From Melioribacter roseus (GTDB taxonomy: Bacteria; Bacteroidota; Ignavibacteria; Ignavibacteriales; Melioribacteraceae), in the NCBI GenBank assembly GCA_020724325.1, contig DYHC01000059.1, positions 1 to 7,610 on the forward strand: a DNA stretch of 7,610 nt, read 5' to 3'. The notes beneath the pieces were generated by a model. That model saw only the letters and a list, made by a program, of their open reading frames with translations, did no database searches and had not been told where the DNA came from. The position numbers and the translations under genes are program-made. Below are positions 1 to 6,261 of this stretch, one piece after another. Each line of letters begins with the position of its first letter. Within the stretch, counting starts at the first letter, position 1.

Positions 1-1
1 T

Positions 2-163
2 TTACATACTTTGCTTCTCAACCTTGAAGGTAATAAATTGCCTTCATTGAAAGAGTGGATTTTGCTCACGGATAAAACAGATTATTTTTATCAAAAGAAA
101 ATGGAAGTTAAACGGGCAAATCCAGATTTGATTGATATATATCGGCAGGAAATTTTAAAATAA
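2..163 (+). CDS. C-terminal tail of an unrecognised protein (partial)
   Basis: An open frame enters from the left edge and ends at a TAA at 161-163, giving the last 53 residues of a protein whose start lies outside the window. The tail is hydrophilic and probably helical. It contains the segments KLPSLKEWILLTDKTDYFYQ and KRANPDLIDIYRQEILK, with no membrane segment, cysteine cluster or catalytic motif that I can recognise. Codon choice and amino-acid mix look like real coding sequence, and no other frame is open across this stretch. I cannot assign a family from this fragment. The stop codon is followed immediately by the hairpin at 164-249, which may serve as its transcription terminator. Confidence 0.7.
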   Translation, partial: LHTLLLNLEGNKLPSLKEWILLTDKTDYFYQKKMEVKRANPDLIDIYRQEILK

Positions 164-249
164 AGAACTTGCTCACATAAGCACTCGGGGTTGCCGGAAC
201 TGGAGGGGGTTAACCCAGTCCCGGCTCTATTGCATGCAAGCAAAGTTCT
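164..249. repeat. 86-nt two-part imperfect inverted repeat between convergent ORFs
   Basis: The outer arms AGAACTTGCT (164-173) and AGCAAAGTTCT (239-249) pair over 10 bp with one bulged A at 244. Inside them, GCCGGAACTGG (193-203) and CCAGTCCCGGC (215-225) form an 11-bp stem with one mismatch and an 11-nt loop. The inner stem is much richer in GC than its surroundings. The element starts directly after the stop codon at 163, and its right arm overlaps the stop codon of the reverse-strand ORF at 248-406. The simplest reading is a bidirectional terminator, although no clear U-tract follows on the plus strand (TCTATT). A structured RNA or a recombination site such as an integron attC is possible. 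The AAC and GTT triplets sit in attC-like places, but the rest of the core boxes do not fit the consensus. Confidence 0.6.
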
Positions 250-406
250 AATTTAAGTGGAGCTTTCTTAATGCCATACCGATTGCTGTTTCAATTGAAT
301 ATCTCTCATTAAGATAATCTACAACTAGATTAACAAAAGATTTCTGAACTTTCTTCGGTATCAAAACTCCATAAAATGAAGATGCTATTTCGAATATCTT
401 GTTCAT
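248..406 (-). CDS. possible small protein, 52 aa, unknown function
   Basis: On the reverse strand an ATG (404-406) opens 52 codons ending in TAG (248-250). The product begins MNKIFEIASSFYGVLIPKKV and ends SIETAIGMALRKLHLN. It is predicted to be mostly helical, is slightly basic and has no cysteine or transmembrane segment. Its codons resemble those of neighbouring genes, and no competing frame on either strand is open through this stretch. Against it, I see no Shine-Dalgarno before the ATG, the length is short enough to arise by chance, and an in-frame stop lies seven codons upstream. It converges on the partial gene at 2-163 and diverges from the PLP enzyme at 473, with 66 nt between the two starts. 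It could also be the remnant of a longer gene. I do not recognise a family. Confidence 0.4.
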   Translation of the reverse strand: MNKIFEIASSFYGVLIPKKVQKSFVNLVVDYLNERYSIETAIGMALRKLHLN

Positions 407-472
407 ATAATGTTTGGTTTCTAACTATATTATCGAAGGTAATCGTTAAAAATTTAGTACTGGTAGATAAAA

Positions 473-1633
473 ATGAGAACAGTTGAGGCAAGATCGCTTT
501 TCCCGCATATTAAAACTGGTCAAATCTATTTTAACCACGCAGCTCTTGGACCATGGTCGGCTTTGGTACTGAATAGAATTGATGAGTATTCAAAACAAAG
601 GAGCGGAGAAGCTATTGAAAATTATAAATCTTTTTTGAGCTGGAGTTCATCAGCAAAAAATAAACTATGCAAATTAATTGGTGCGTCACCAGATAGAATT
701 GCATGGATTGATAATGTGTCTAACGGGTTGAACATTTTAGCTCAGGGACTGAAGTGGAAGCAAGGAGACAGAATAGTAATTAATGATATTGAATTTCCTT
801 CCAATGTTTATCCATTTCTCAATTTAAGAGAGTATGGAGTGGAAGTAGATATCATTAAATCAGTAAACGGAATAGTTGATTATGAAGAGATAGAAAAAGT
901 AATTACACCAAAAACACGATTGGTTTCTATAAGTGCAGTTCAGTTCCTTTCTGGATATAGAGCGGAACTATATTCAATAGGAGAGTTATGCAAGAAAAAT
1001 AATATAATATTTTGCGTTGATGCAATTCAAGCAACGGGTGTTGTTCAGATTGATGTTGTTAAATCGAAAATTGATTTCCTTTGCGGCGGAACTCAAAAGT
1101 GGCTTATGGCTACAGAGGGATTGTCTTACCTTTACATAACAGAAGAACTTCAATACAGAATAATTCAAAAACATGTTGGCTGGGCATCTGTAGAAAATGC
1201 ATGGAATTTACTTCAGTACGACTTAACACTAAAAAACTCTGCCGAACGTTTTCAGACTGGAACAGTAAATGCATTAGGTGTAGCTATGTTAGATGCCTCA
1301 CTTGATATTTTTGATAAATTTAGATTTGAGAACTTTTCCCCAGGCGGTATTGTGGATTGTGAAGCGAGAATAAAAGAGAATACAAATTATTTTATTTCCA
1401 AGTTGTTAGAAATAGGTATTGATCCATTATTAAAAAGCGTTGATGAAAAGAACAAAGCCGGTATAGTTACATTTAAGCACGAAAAAGCAAAGGAGATTTT
1501 TGCTTGTCTTGAGAGTAAAAAAATCTATGGAGCTGTTAGGGAAGGAATGATAAGATTTTCACCACATTTTTATAATACAATTGAAGAAATTGACAGAGTT
1601 ATTGAGGAATTGAAAAATATGTTAATGAGATAG
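473..1633 (+). CDS. PLP-dependent aminotransferase class V / cysteine desulfurase-superfamily enzyme
   Basis: This is a cytosolic fold-type-I PLP enzyme of 386 residues, close to the usual length of the class V family (SufS, selenocysteine lyase and isopenicillin N epimerase relatives). Visible family features in order are the N-terminal YFNHAALGP (19-27), the cofactor phosphate region NVSNGLN (81-87), EFPSNVYPF (107-115), the cofactor aspartate and glutamine in DAIQ (D183, Q186), the Schiff-base lysine K209 in GGTQKW, ERFQTGTVN (258-266), and a C-terminal R361 in RFSPHFYNT that should bind the substrate carboxylate. Near the C-terminus, where SufS and NifS carry the catalytic cysteine loop, the sequence KKIYGAVREG has none, so sulfur transfer from cysteine is unlikely. 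The reaction and substrate cannot be named. The ATG is the first start after an in-frame TAG at 464-466, and the ribosome binding site is weak. The gene stands alone and ends in the hairpin at 1631-1655. Confidence 0.92.
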   Translation: MRTVEARSLFPHIKTGQIYFNHAALGPWSALVLNRIDEYSKQRSGEAIENYKSFLSWSSSAKNKLCKLIGASPDRIAWIDNVSNGLNILAQGLKWKQGDRIVINDIEFPSNVYPFLNLREYGVEVDIIKSVNGIVDYEEIEKVITPKTRLVSISAVQFLSGYRAELYSIGELCKKNNIIFCVDAIQATGVVQIDVVKSKIDFLCGGTQKWLMATEGLSYLYITEELQYRIIQKHVGWASVENAWNLLQYDLTLKNSAERFQTGTVNALGVAMLDASLDIFDKFRFENFSPGGIVDCEARIKENTNYFISKLLEIGIDPLLKSVDEKNKAGIVTFKHEKAKEIFACLESKKIYGAVREGMIRFSPHFYNTIEEIDRVIEELKNMLMR

Positions 1634-1655
1634 AGACCGCTTGCAGCGATCTCTA
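1631..1655. terminator. bidirectional terminator hairpin overlapping a stop codon
   Basis: Bases 1631-1641 and 1645-1655 form an 11-bp stem with one C-A mismatch and a 3-nt TGC loop. The TAG stop codon of the PLP enzyme is the first three bases of the left arm. AT-rich sequence follows on the plus side (TATCTAATATAATT), but there is no long T-run. The element sits in the 34-nt gap between that gene and the convergent 71-residue gene, which ends at 1668. It is therefore well placed to stop transcription from both directions. Confidence 0.6.
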
Positions 1656-1667
1656 TATCTAATATAA

Positions 1668-1883
1668 TTACTTCTCGGGGTTGTAGGAAAGTTCTACTTT
1701 AACGTGAAAATCTGCACCGCTGAATAGCGTATATTTTACTTCGCCAATAGTGCACTTATAATCTTCTCCCACCAAATCACTTATAACCTTTGCGATGGAA
1801 GACTCTAGTGTTCCAATGCTTACAGATTTCAATTTGTTCTTAAGTAATTTTTCAACATCTATTGTAGTGTCTTTTTCTGCCAT
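1668..1883 (-). CDS. conserved-looking hypothetical protein, 71 aa
   Basis: The family is not recognised. The ORF begins at an ATG (1881-1883) preceded by AAGGAG (1891-1896 on the reverse strand) with 7-nt spacing, one of the best ribosome binding sites in the window, so translation is likely. The product starts MAEKDTTIDVEKLLKNKLKS. By inspection it has two amphipathic helices (about residues 9-20 and 25-39) followed by two strands (about 42-53 and 57-67, with alternating residues as in FHVKVELSYN). It has one cysteine (C44), no signal peptide and no membrane segment, so it should be a small cytosolic alpha/beta protein. It lies 88 nt downstream of manB on the same strand with no strong terminator between them, so the two may be cotranscribed. 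No functional link to mannose metabolism is visible. Confidence 0.75.
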   Translation of the reverse strand: MAEKDTTIDVEKLLKNKLKSVSIGTLESSIAKVISDLVGEDYKCTIGEVKYTLFSGADFHVKVELSYNPEK

Positions 1884-1971
1884 AATTTATCTCCTTAATT
1901 AAAATTTATTTACGCATTGTTAGACGATTAATTAACCATCCGGTTTTCATAAAATCCAATCAGAAATTCGG

Positions 1972-3318
1972 TTAATTCCTAATCAATTTCAATAACTCTT
2001 CTGTTTTTTTGCGCATCAAATTTTCATCTTGTCTGGATTCAACGTTTAATCTAATCAACGGTTCGGTATTACTCATGCGTATATTAAAACGCCATTCGGT
2101 GAATTCTACGCTTAATCCATCCAGTTCATCTATAATTCCATCTTTATATTTCTCTTTTATCACTTTAATTTTCTCTTCACCATTGCTAACAGTTGAATTA
2201 ATTTCCCCTGAACATGGATATGCCTTAACCATTTTGCCTACTAATTCCGAAAGTTTCGCATTTTCTTCTGACATTAATTGAAGAACAAGCAAAAAAGGAA
2301 TTAATCCGCTGTCCGAAAAACAATTATCGCGAAAATAATGATGTGCAGACATTTCTCCGCCATAGATCGAATTAACTTCCCTCATTTTCTGTTTTATGAA
2401 AGCATGACCGCTTTTGGAGACTACGGTTTTTCCACCGGATTTTTCTACTATTTCGATAGTATTCCACGTAAGGCGCGGGTCGTGAACAATTCTTTCGCCC
2501 CTGTTATGTTTCAAAATCGATTTTGCAAGTAAACCAACTATGTAGTAACCCTCAATAAAATTTCCTTGTTCATCAAAAAAGAAGCACCTGTCGTAATCAC
2601 CATCCCATGCAACGCCAAGATCTGCTTTGTGTTCTTTTAATGCATCAATTGTAGGTTTTCTGTTTTCTGGAAGAAGTGGATTTGGAACACCGTTCGGAAA
2701 TTTTGAATCTGGCTCGTGAAAAAGCTTTATCATTTCTATTGGAAGATTTTTTTCAAGCTGATCCAATGCAGGACCAACACATCCATTACCAGCATTAACA
2801 ACTACTTTGTATGGTTTTATTTTACTTGCATCATAAAACTTACTAAGATTTTTTATGAACTCGTTCATTAGATCAGTCGGTATTACTCTTCCTTTAACGT
2901 GTGCATTGGAGGGAGTTTTATTTTTTAGTATCAAACTCTCTATTTCATTTAACCCAGAGTCATAACCAAGCGGAACGGATCCTTTCTTAACGAATTTCAA
3001 TCCGTTGTATTCAGGCGGATTATGACTTGCAGTTATCATTACCCCGGCGTCTGAACCAAGAAACTGGGTTCCAAAGTAGATCATTTCAGTACCGCATAAT
3101 CCTAAATCGAAAACATCACTGCCGCAATCCGTAATTCCGTTTGCAAGTGCCTTGGATAATTCAGGAGAAGATTCTCTTACATCCCTTCCAATTACTACCG
3201 TTTTGCAATTCAAATATTCTGCAAGAACTTTCCCAACTTTATATACCAATTCGGAATTTAAGTCCGACGGCACTTTCCCTCTTATATCATATGCCTTGAA
3301 TGAAGGTATTCTATCCAT
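1972..3318 (-). CDS. manB: phosphomannomutase (ManB/CpsG type)
   Basis: This enzyme of the alpha-D-phosphohexomutase superfamily interconverts mannose 6-phosphate and mannose 1-phosphate in the cytosol, supplying GDP-mannose for surface polysaccharide and glycan synthesis. The 448 residues compare with about 456 for enterobacterial CpsG, whose sequence it closely resembles. All four functional sites are intact: the phosphoserine loop TASHNP (S98), the magnesium loop DGDYDR (239-244), the sugar-binding loop GGEMSAHH (320-327), and the phosphate-binding loop RMSNTEPLIR (414-423). The segments FIEGYYIVGLLA (254-265) and HDPRLTWNT (279-287) are also typical of the CpsG subgroup. Activity on glucose phosphates cannot be excluded. 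The start is supported by GGAG 5 nt upstream of the ATG and by the family-typical N-terminus FKAYDIRGK. No mannose-1-phosphate guanylyltransferase gene is in the window. The small gene at 1668-1883 follows on the same strand. Confidence 0.95.
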   Translation of the reverse strand: MDRIPSFKAYDIRGKVPSDLNSELVYKVGKVLAEYLNCKTVVIGRDVRESSPELSKALANGITDCGSDVFDLGLCGTEMIYFGTQFLGSDAGVMITASHNPPEYNGLKFVKKGSVPLGYDSGLNEIESLILKNKTPSNAHVKGRVIPTDLMNEFIKNLSKFYDASKIKPYKVVVNAGNGCVGPALDQLEKNLPIEMIKLFHEPDSKFPNGVPNPLLPENRKPTIDALKEHKADLGVAWDGDYDRCFFFDEQGNFIEGYYIVGLLAKSILKHNRGERIVHDPRLTWNTIEIVEKSGGKTVVSKSGHAFIKQKMREVNSIYGGEMSAHHYFRDNCFSDSGLIPFLLVLQLMSEENAKLSELVGKMVKAYPCSGEINSTVSNGEEKIKVIKEKYKDGIIDELDGLSVEFTEWRFNIRMSNTEPLIRLNVESRQDENLMRKKTEELLKLIRN

Positions 3319-3340
3319 ACTAACTCCGTAATTGACTGAT

Positions 3341-3348
3341 CAAAAATA
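3341..3348 (-). promoter_or_regulatory. possible Bacteroidota-type -7 element upstream of manB
   Basis: On the reverse strand TATTTTTG matches the TAnnTTTG -7 consensus known from Bacteroidota and lies 22 nt before the manB ATG. I see no convincing -33 TTTG partner, and such a motif is frequent by chance in AT-rich DNA. It is a weak candidate whose relevance depends on the inferred phylum. Confidence 0.25.
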
Positions 3349-3509
3349 CAGATTTTTTCTTAAAAGGAGTCTTGTGAATTTCGCAGACAACAATTATTAT
3401 TAACGCCGTGTTATTCTATTCATTAAATAAGAGGATTGTGGAAGGATTAAAAAGCAGCTATAAAAAATAGCGGATTAATTTTTCCATAGAATTAGTTGTT
3501 TCGCTAAAT

Positions 3510-3517
3510 TATTTTTG
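3510..3517 (+). promoter_or_regulatory. possible Bacteroidota-type -7 element upstream of the zinc-ribbon gene
   Basis: TATTTTTG on the plus strand is identical to the candidate element before manB and lies 27 nt before the start codon of the gene at 3545, just ahead of its ribosome binding site. Again there is no clear -33 element at the right distance. The same octamer on both sides of the divergent intergenic region gives mild support. Confidence 0.25.
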
Positions 3518-3532
3518 AATCGCTTTTTTTAG

Positions 3533-3547
3533 AGGAGATAAATTATA
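3533..3547 (+). promoter_or_regulatory. ribosome binding site defining an ATA start codon
   Basis: AGGAG (3533-3537), a 7-nt spacer ATAAATT and then ATA (3545-3547). The 14 bases AGGAGATAAATTAT are identical to those before the ATG of the 71-residue gene at 1883, and the very next base is A here and G there. This fixes the expected initiation point even though the codon is not ATG, GTG or TTG. Confidence 0.6.
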
Positions 3548-3853
3548 GAAACCTGTTCTACCAATCCGTCTAAATTTGTCCAATGCAGTAATTATAAATG
3601 CCGTAATATTTTCCTTTGTGAAGCTATTACTGAGTTTGTTGAGGCAAATTATCTTTGTCCGTTATGCAGACATAAGTTAAAGACACATCATGTAATTCAA
3701 TGCGGCAATTGCGAGACAGTAATAAATCTCTTTCCAAGTGATGATGGAGAAGAGCCGGTTATTTTTAATGTAAAAAAATGCCACCACTGTACCGGATCAA
3801 TTGAGGATGAACGAAGAATTCAACCGTTCATTTATCCCGAAATTATGATCTAA
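3545..3853 (+). CDS. cysteine-rich zinc-ribbon-like protein, 102 aa, with a non-canonical ATA start
   Basis: The frame runs from ATA at 3545 to TAA at 3851-3853, with an in-frame TAA at 3539-3541. It contains no in-frame ATG, GTG or TTG until codon 101, so standard gene finders would miss it. The 102-residue product carries paired cysteines typical of zinc-binding knuckles: CSNYKC (14-19), CPLC (38-41), CGNC (53-56) and CHHC (79-82), plus C4 and C25. This suggests two four-cysteine zinc sites, C14/C19 with C38/C41 and C53/C56 with C79/C82. An acidic stretch PSDDGEEP (64-71) lies between the last two pairs, and there is no signal peptide. The regular cysteine pattern shows the reading frame is under selection or was until recently. 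Role unknown; nucleic-acid or protein binding is the usual job of such folds. It lies 124 nt before the S46 peptidase on the same strand. A start-codon mutation or a sequencing error (G read as A) is an alternative. Confidence 0.72.
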   Translation: METCSTNPSKFVQCSNYKCRNIFLCEAITEFVEANYLCPLCRHKLKTHHVIQCGNCETVINLFPSDDGEEPVIFNVKKCHHCTGSIEDERRIQPFIYPEIMI

Positions 3854-3977
3854 GGCAAATCCTATTCCTAATTGATCTGTTTGATATTTGATTCATCTCA
3901 ACTTGATTAGAAATTTAATCCCGTCTGATTTATTTTTACTTTAGTTAATTAATTCCCATCAACAATCGGGGGTTCAT

Positions 3978-6101
3978 ATGAACACACCTATAAGAAACTC
4001 GATTCAATTATTCATTCTGTTTTTATTTGTATCTCAATCTTACTTTGCTCAACAGAAATTTAATCCGGATACTGTAAAAGCTCAAAAGTTCGACATCGGT
4101 AAGATGTGGACTTTTGAACATGCGCCGGTTGATTATTTTTATGAAACATACGGATTTAGACCAACACAGGAATGGCTTGATCTTGCACGTCTTTCAACAT
4201 TAAGATTTGGCGGCGGTTGTTCTTCCGGATTTATTTCCGAAGACGGGTTATTGTTAACCAACCACCATTGTGTTGATTTTATTGCTCAAAGAATTCAGAA
4301 GGAAGGAGAAAATATTCCCCGCGACGGTTTTTACGCTGCAACTTTAGCAGAAGAAAGAAGAGTTCCTAATCTATCCGTTACTCAGCTTTCTTTAATTGTT
4401 GATGTTACTGAAGAAGTTGTTAGTGCAATTAATAAAGGTAAAACCGATAAGGAAAAAGTTGACTTAAAAAATGCTAAGATTCAGGAGTTACAGGATAAGT
4501 ATTCCAAAGAAACTGGTTTAGTCTGTAATGTTACATCATTGTACCATGGAGGGAAATATTCTTTATACGGAGTTAAAAGGTATAACGATGTTCGTGCAGT
4601 AATTTTTATTGAAAGGATAGTGGGGCTTTACGGCGGCGATCCCGATAATTACACTTACCCGCGTTACAACTCGGATTTTGCGGTTCTGCGTGTGTATGAT
4701 GATAACGGAAAACCGCTTAAGACAAGTAACTTTTTTAAGATGGATTTGGACGGACCAAATATCGACGAGGTTCTATTTGTACTTGGTTATCCCGGAACAA
4801 CTAACCGTCTGAAGACTATCTCCCAGTTAGAGTACAATCGTGATATTACATATCGTAACAACACATTCCAGAGTAACGGAATGGTTAGGATTTATGAAGA
4901 GATGATGAAGCTTTATCCGGAGCGTGCAGATATTTACAGGGGATTAATGTTTGGACCGGCTAATATTGCAAAGAGGCAGAACGGATTTATTGAAAATCTG
5001 TTCGATCCCTATTTAATGACGCGCAAAAAAGCATTTGAGAATGAATTCAAAAAAATTGTAATGAACGATCCGGTAAAGAAACAGAAATATGGACATATAT
5101 GGGATTCAATTGCAAAGACGCGTAAAGAGCTTGCCGTTAATGCCGGCAAAAGAGCTGCATTCGCAAGACTTACTAATTCAATCTATTTCCAGAGAGCATT
5201 CGATCTTGTTGAGTTTGCTTTTGCTTCAAAGATTCCGGAAGATCAGAGACCTCCGGAAATGAGAGGTGAACGGTTTACTCAAGCTCTGAATAACCTTCCC
5301 GCAGATGTCGATTTGCCTCTTGAGATAAAAAAATTAATAATGGTTACAGATTTTATAAAGCTGAATCTTGGTAAAGATAACCCTGTTGTTAAAAAATATT
5401 TTGGCGATTTAATCGGAGATAAAGATGCAGAAAAGATGCTTGCTAAATCTAAGCTTAATGATAAAGATTATGTTCTTGCGTTAGCAAAAGGAAATCCGGA
5501 TGATATACTTAACAGCAAAGATCCATTTATCAGTTATTATCTTGAAACGCGCGATGCAAGACTAAAATATCAATCAGAAGCACAGGAAATAATGAATACA
5601 GAAACTGTTCTCGAAAATCTTCTTGGTCTGGCAATTTATGAAATCTTTGGCACCAGTATAGCTCCCGATGCAACCGGTACATTCAGAATTAGCGATGGTC
5701 TTATATCCGGCTACGAATATAATGGAACTATTGCTCCGCCAGTTACAACTTTCTACGGATTATACGATCGTTACTATTCACACCAGAAGAAATGGCCGTG
5801 GGATCTTCCGGCGCGCTGGCTCAATTATGGCGGCTTAGATCTATCTGCACAAAATAATTTTGTTGGAACGTTTGATACTGTTGGCGGCAGTTCTGGCAGC
5901 CCGATTATTAACAAGAATGCTGAATATGTTGGTATTTTACACGACGGTAACATGGAAGGTCTATCCAACGACTTTATTTATACTACCGAAAAAAACCGCT
6001 CTATTGCACTTTCTTCACAAGCAATTTACCAGATAGTAAAACATATTGTGAAAGCCGACAGAATTGCTAAAGAGATGGAAACAAGCAAAATTGCCGAATA
6101 A
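3978..6101 (+). CDS. secreted S46-family dipeptidyl-peptidase (DPP7-like)
   Basis: This serine exopeptidase of MEROPS family S46 should remove dipeptides from the N-terminus of peptides in the periplasm or at the cell surface, feeding amino-acid uptake. Its 707 residues are the normal S46 length. A signal peptide has a hydrophobic core at about 10-20 and probable cleavage YFA|Q at 24/25. The catalytic set is visible: H97 in TNHHC, D223 in GGDPDNYTYPRY, and S639 in GGSSGSP. The family motif at the serine is usually GNSGSP, so the residue before Ser is S instead of N. Eighteen residues after the serine, in ILHDGN, is G657. The equivalent site is Arg673 in acidic-specific DPP11 and Gly in DPP7, so preference for non-acidic residues is inferred. 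A helical domain should be inserted between the two halves of the chymotrypsin fold (about 280-560). There is no T9SS C-terminal domain. GGGGG 5 nt before the ATG may be the ribosome binding site. A terminator follows. Confidence 0.95.
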   Translation: MNTPIRNSIQLFILFLFVSQSYFAQQKFNPDTVKAQKFDIGKMWTFEHAPVDYFYETYGFRPTQEWLDLARLSTLRFGGGCSSGFISEDGLLLTNHHCVDFIAQRIQKEGENIPRDGFYAATLAEERRVPNLSVTQLSLIVDVTEEVVSAINKGKTDKEKVDLKNAKIQELQDKYSKETGLVCNVTSLYHGGKYSLYGVKRYNDVRAVIFIERIVGLYGGDPDNYTYPRYNSDFAVLRVYDDNGKPLKTSNFFKMDLDGPNIDEVLFVLGYPGTTNRLKTISQLEYNRDITYRNNTFQSNGMVRIYEEMMKLYPERADIYRGLMFGPANIAKRQNGFIENLFDPYLMTRKKAFENEFKKIVMNDPVKKQKYGHIWDSIAKTRKELAVNAGKRAAFARLTNSIYFQRAFDLVEFAFASKIPEDQRPPEMRGERFTQALNNLPADVDLPLEIKKLIMVTDFIKLNLGKDNPVVKKYFGDLIGDKDAEKMLAKSKLNDKDYVLALAKGNPDDILNSKDPFISYYLETRDARLKYQSEAQEIMNTETVLENLLGLAIYEIFGTSIAPDATGTFRISDGLISGYEYNGTIAPPVTTFYGLYDRYYSHQKKWPWDLPARWLNYGGLDLSAQNNFVGTFDTVGGSSGSPIINKNAEYVGILHDGNMEGLSNDFIYTTEKNRSIALSSQAIYQIVKHIVKADRIAKEMETSKIAE

Positions 6102-6117
6102 ACAAAAAATGCTTATC

Positions 6118-6154
6118 AAAACCTTGAAGGTCTTACCTTGACCTTCGAGGTTTT
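6118..6154 (+). terminator. strong rho-independent terminator after the first S46 gene
   Basis: AAAACCTTGAAGGTC (6118-6132) pairs with GACCTTCGAGGTTTT (6140-6154) over 15 bp with a single T-G wobble and a 7-nt loop. The A-run on the left and T-run on the right make it work in either direction. It begins 17 nt after the stop codon at 6101 and should separate this gene from the second peptidase. The 12-mer AACCTTGAAGGT in its left arm also occurs at 20-31, inside the partial gene. Confidence 0.88.
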
Positions 6155-6261
6155 GCTTAACATTACCGGTATAAATTATTGCTCTATTAGTTTGAATTGT
6201 AATTAGATACAAACCGCTTGAATATTAAGAACCATACCAAATAACTAAGTACTTCCCAGAT

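Noticed and set aside
164..249. Firm call of an integron attC site
   Set aside because: Only the AAC/GTT triplets agree. The boxes read AAAGAAC and GTTCTAA, not RYYYAAC and GTTRRRY, and no integrase or neighbouring cassette pattern is present.
986..1305. Open frames of 62 codons (reverse strand) and 74 codons (plus strand, other frame) inside the PLP enzyme gene
   Set aside because: They overlap conserved motifs of the real gene, including the Schiff-base lysine region, and their products have no domain-like pattern.
1906..1950. Reverse-strand frame MKTGWLINRLTMRK between manB and the 71-residue gene
   Set aside because: Fourteen codons with no Shine-Dalgarno; chance is the simplest explanation.
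1930..1977. Inverted repeat AATTAACC / GGTTAATT spanning the manB stop codon
   Set aside because: Eight AT-rich pairs around a loop of more than 30 nt would be unstable, and no T-run follows; not a credible terminator.
2009..2532. Plus-strand open frames of 90 and 64 codons
   Set aside because: They lie antisense to manB, whose four catalytic motifs fix the reverse strand as coding.
3366..3403. GGAG followed by GTG and a nine-codon frame ending in TAA (possible leader peptide)
   Set aside because: Its product VNFADNNYY has no run of a regulatory amino acid, no attenuator hairpin is tied to it, and it ends over 140 nt before the next gene.
3872..3907. Four copies of TTGAT upstream of the first S46 gene
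   Set aside because: Spacing is irregular (9, 7 and 15 nt) and the pentamer is common in AT-rich DNA; not a repeat array or operator set.
6015..6212. Reverse-strand open frame of 65 codons across the end of the first S46 gene and its terminator
   Set aside because: It is antisense to the peptidase C-terminus, reads through the terminator hairpin, and has no ribosome binding site.
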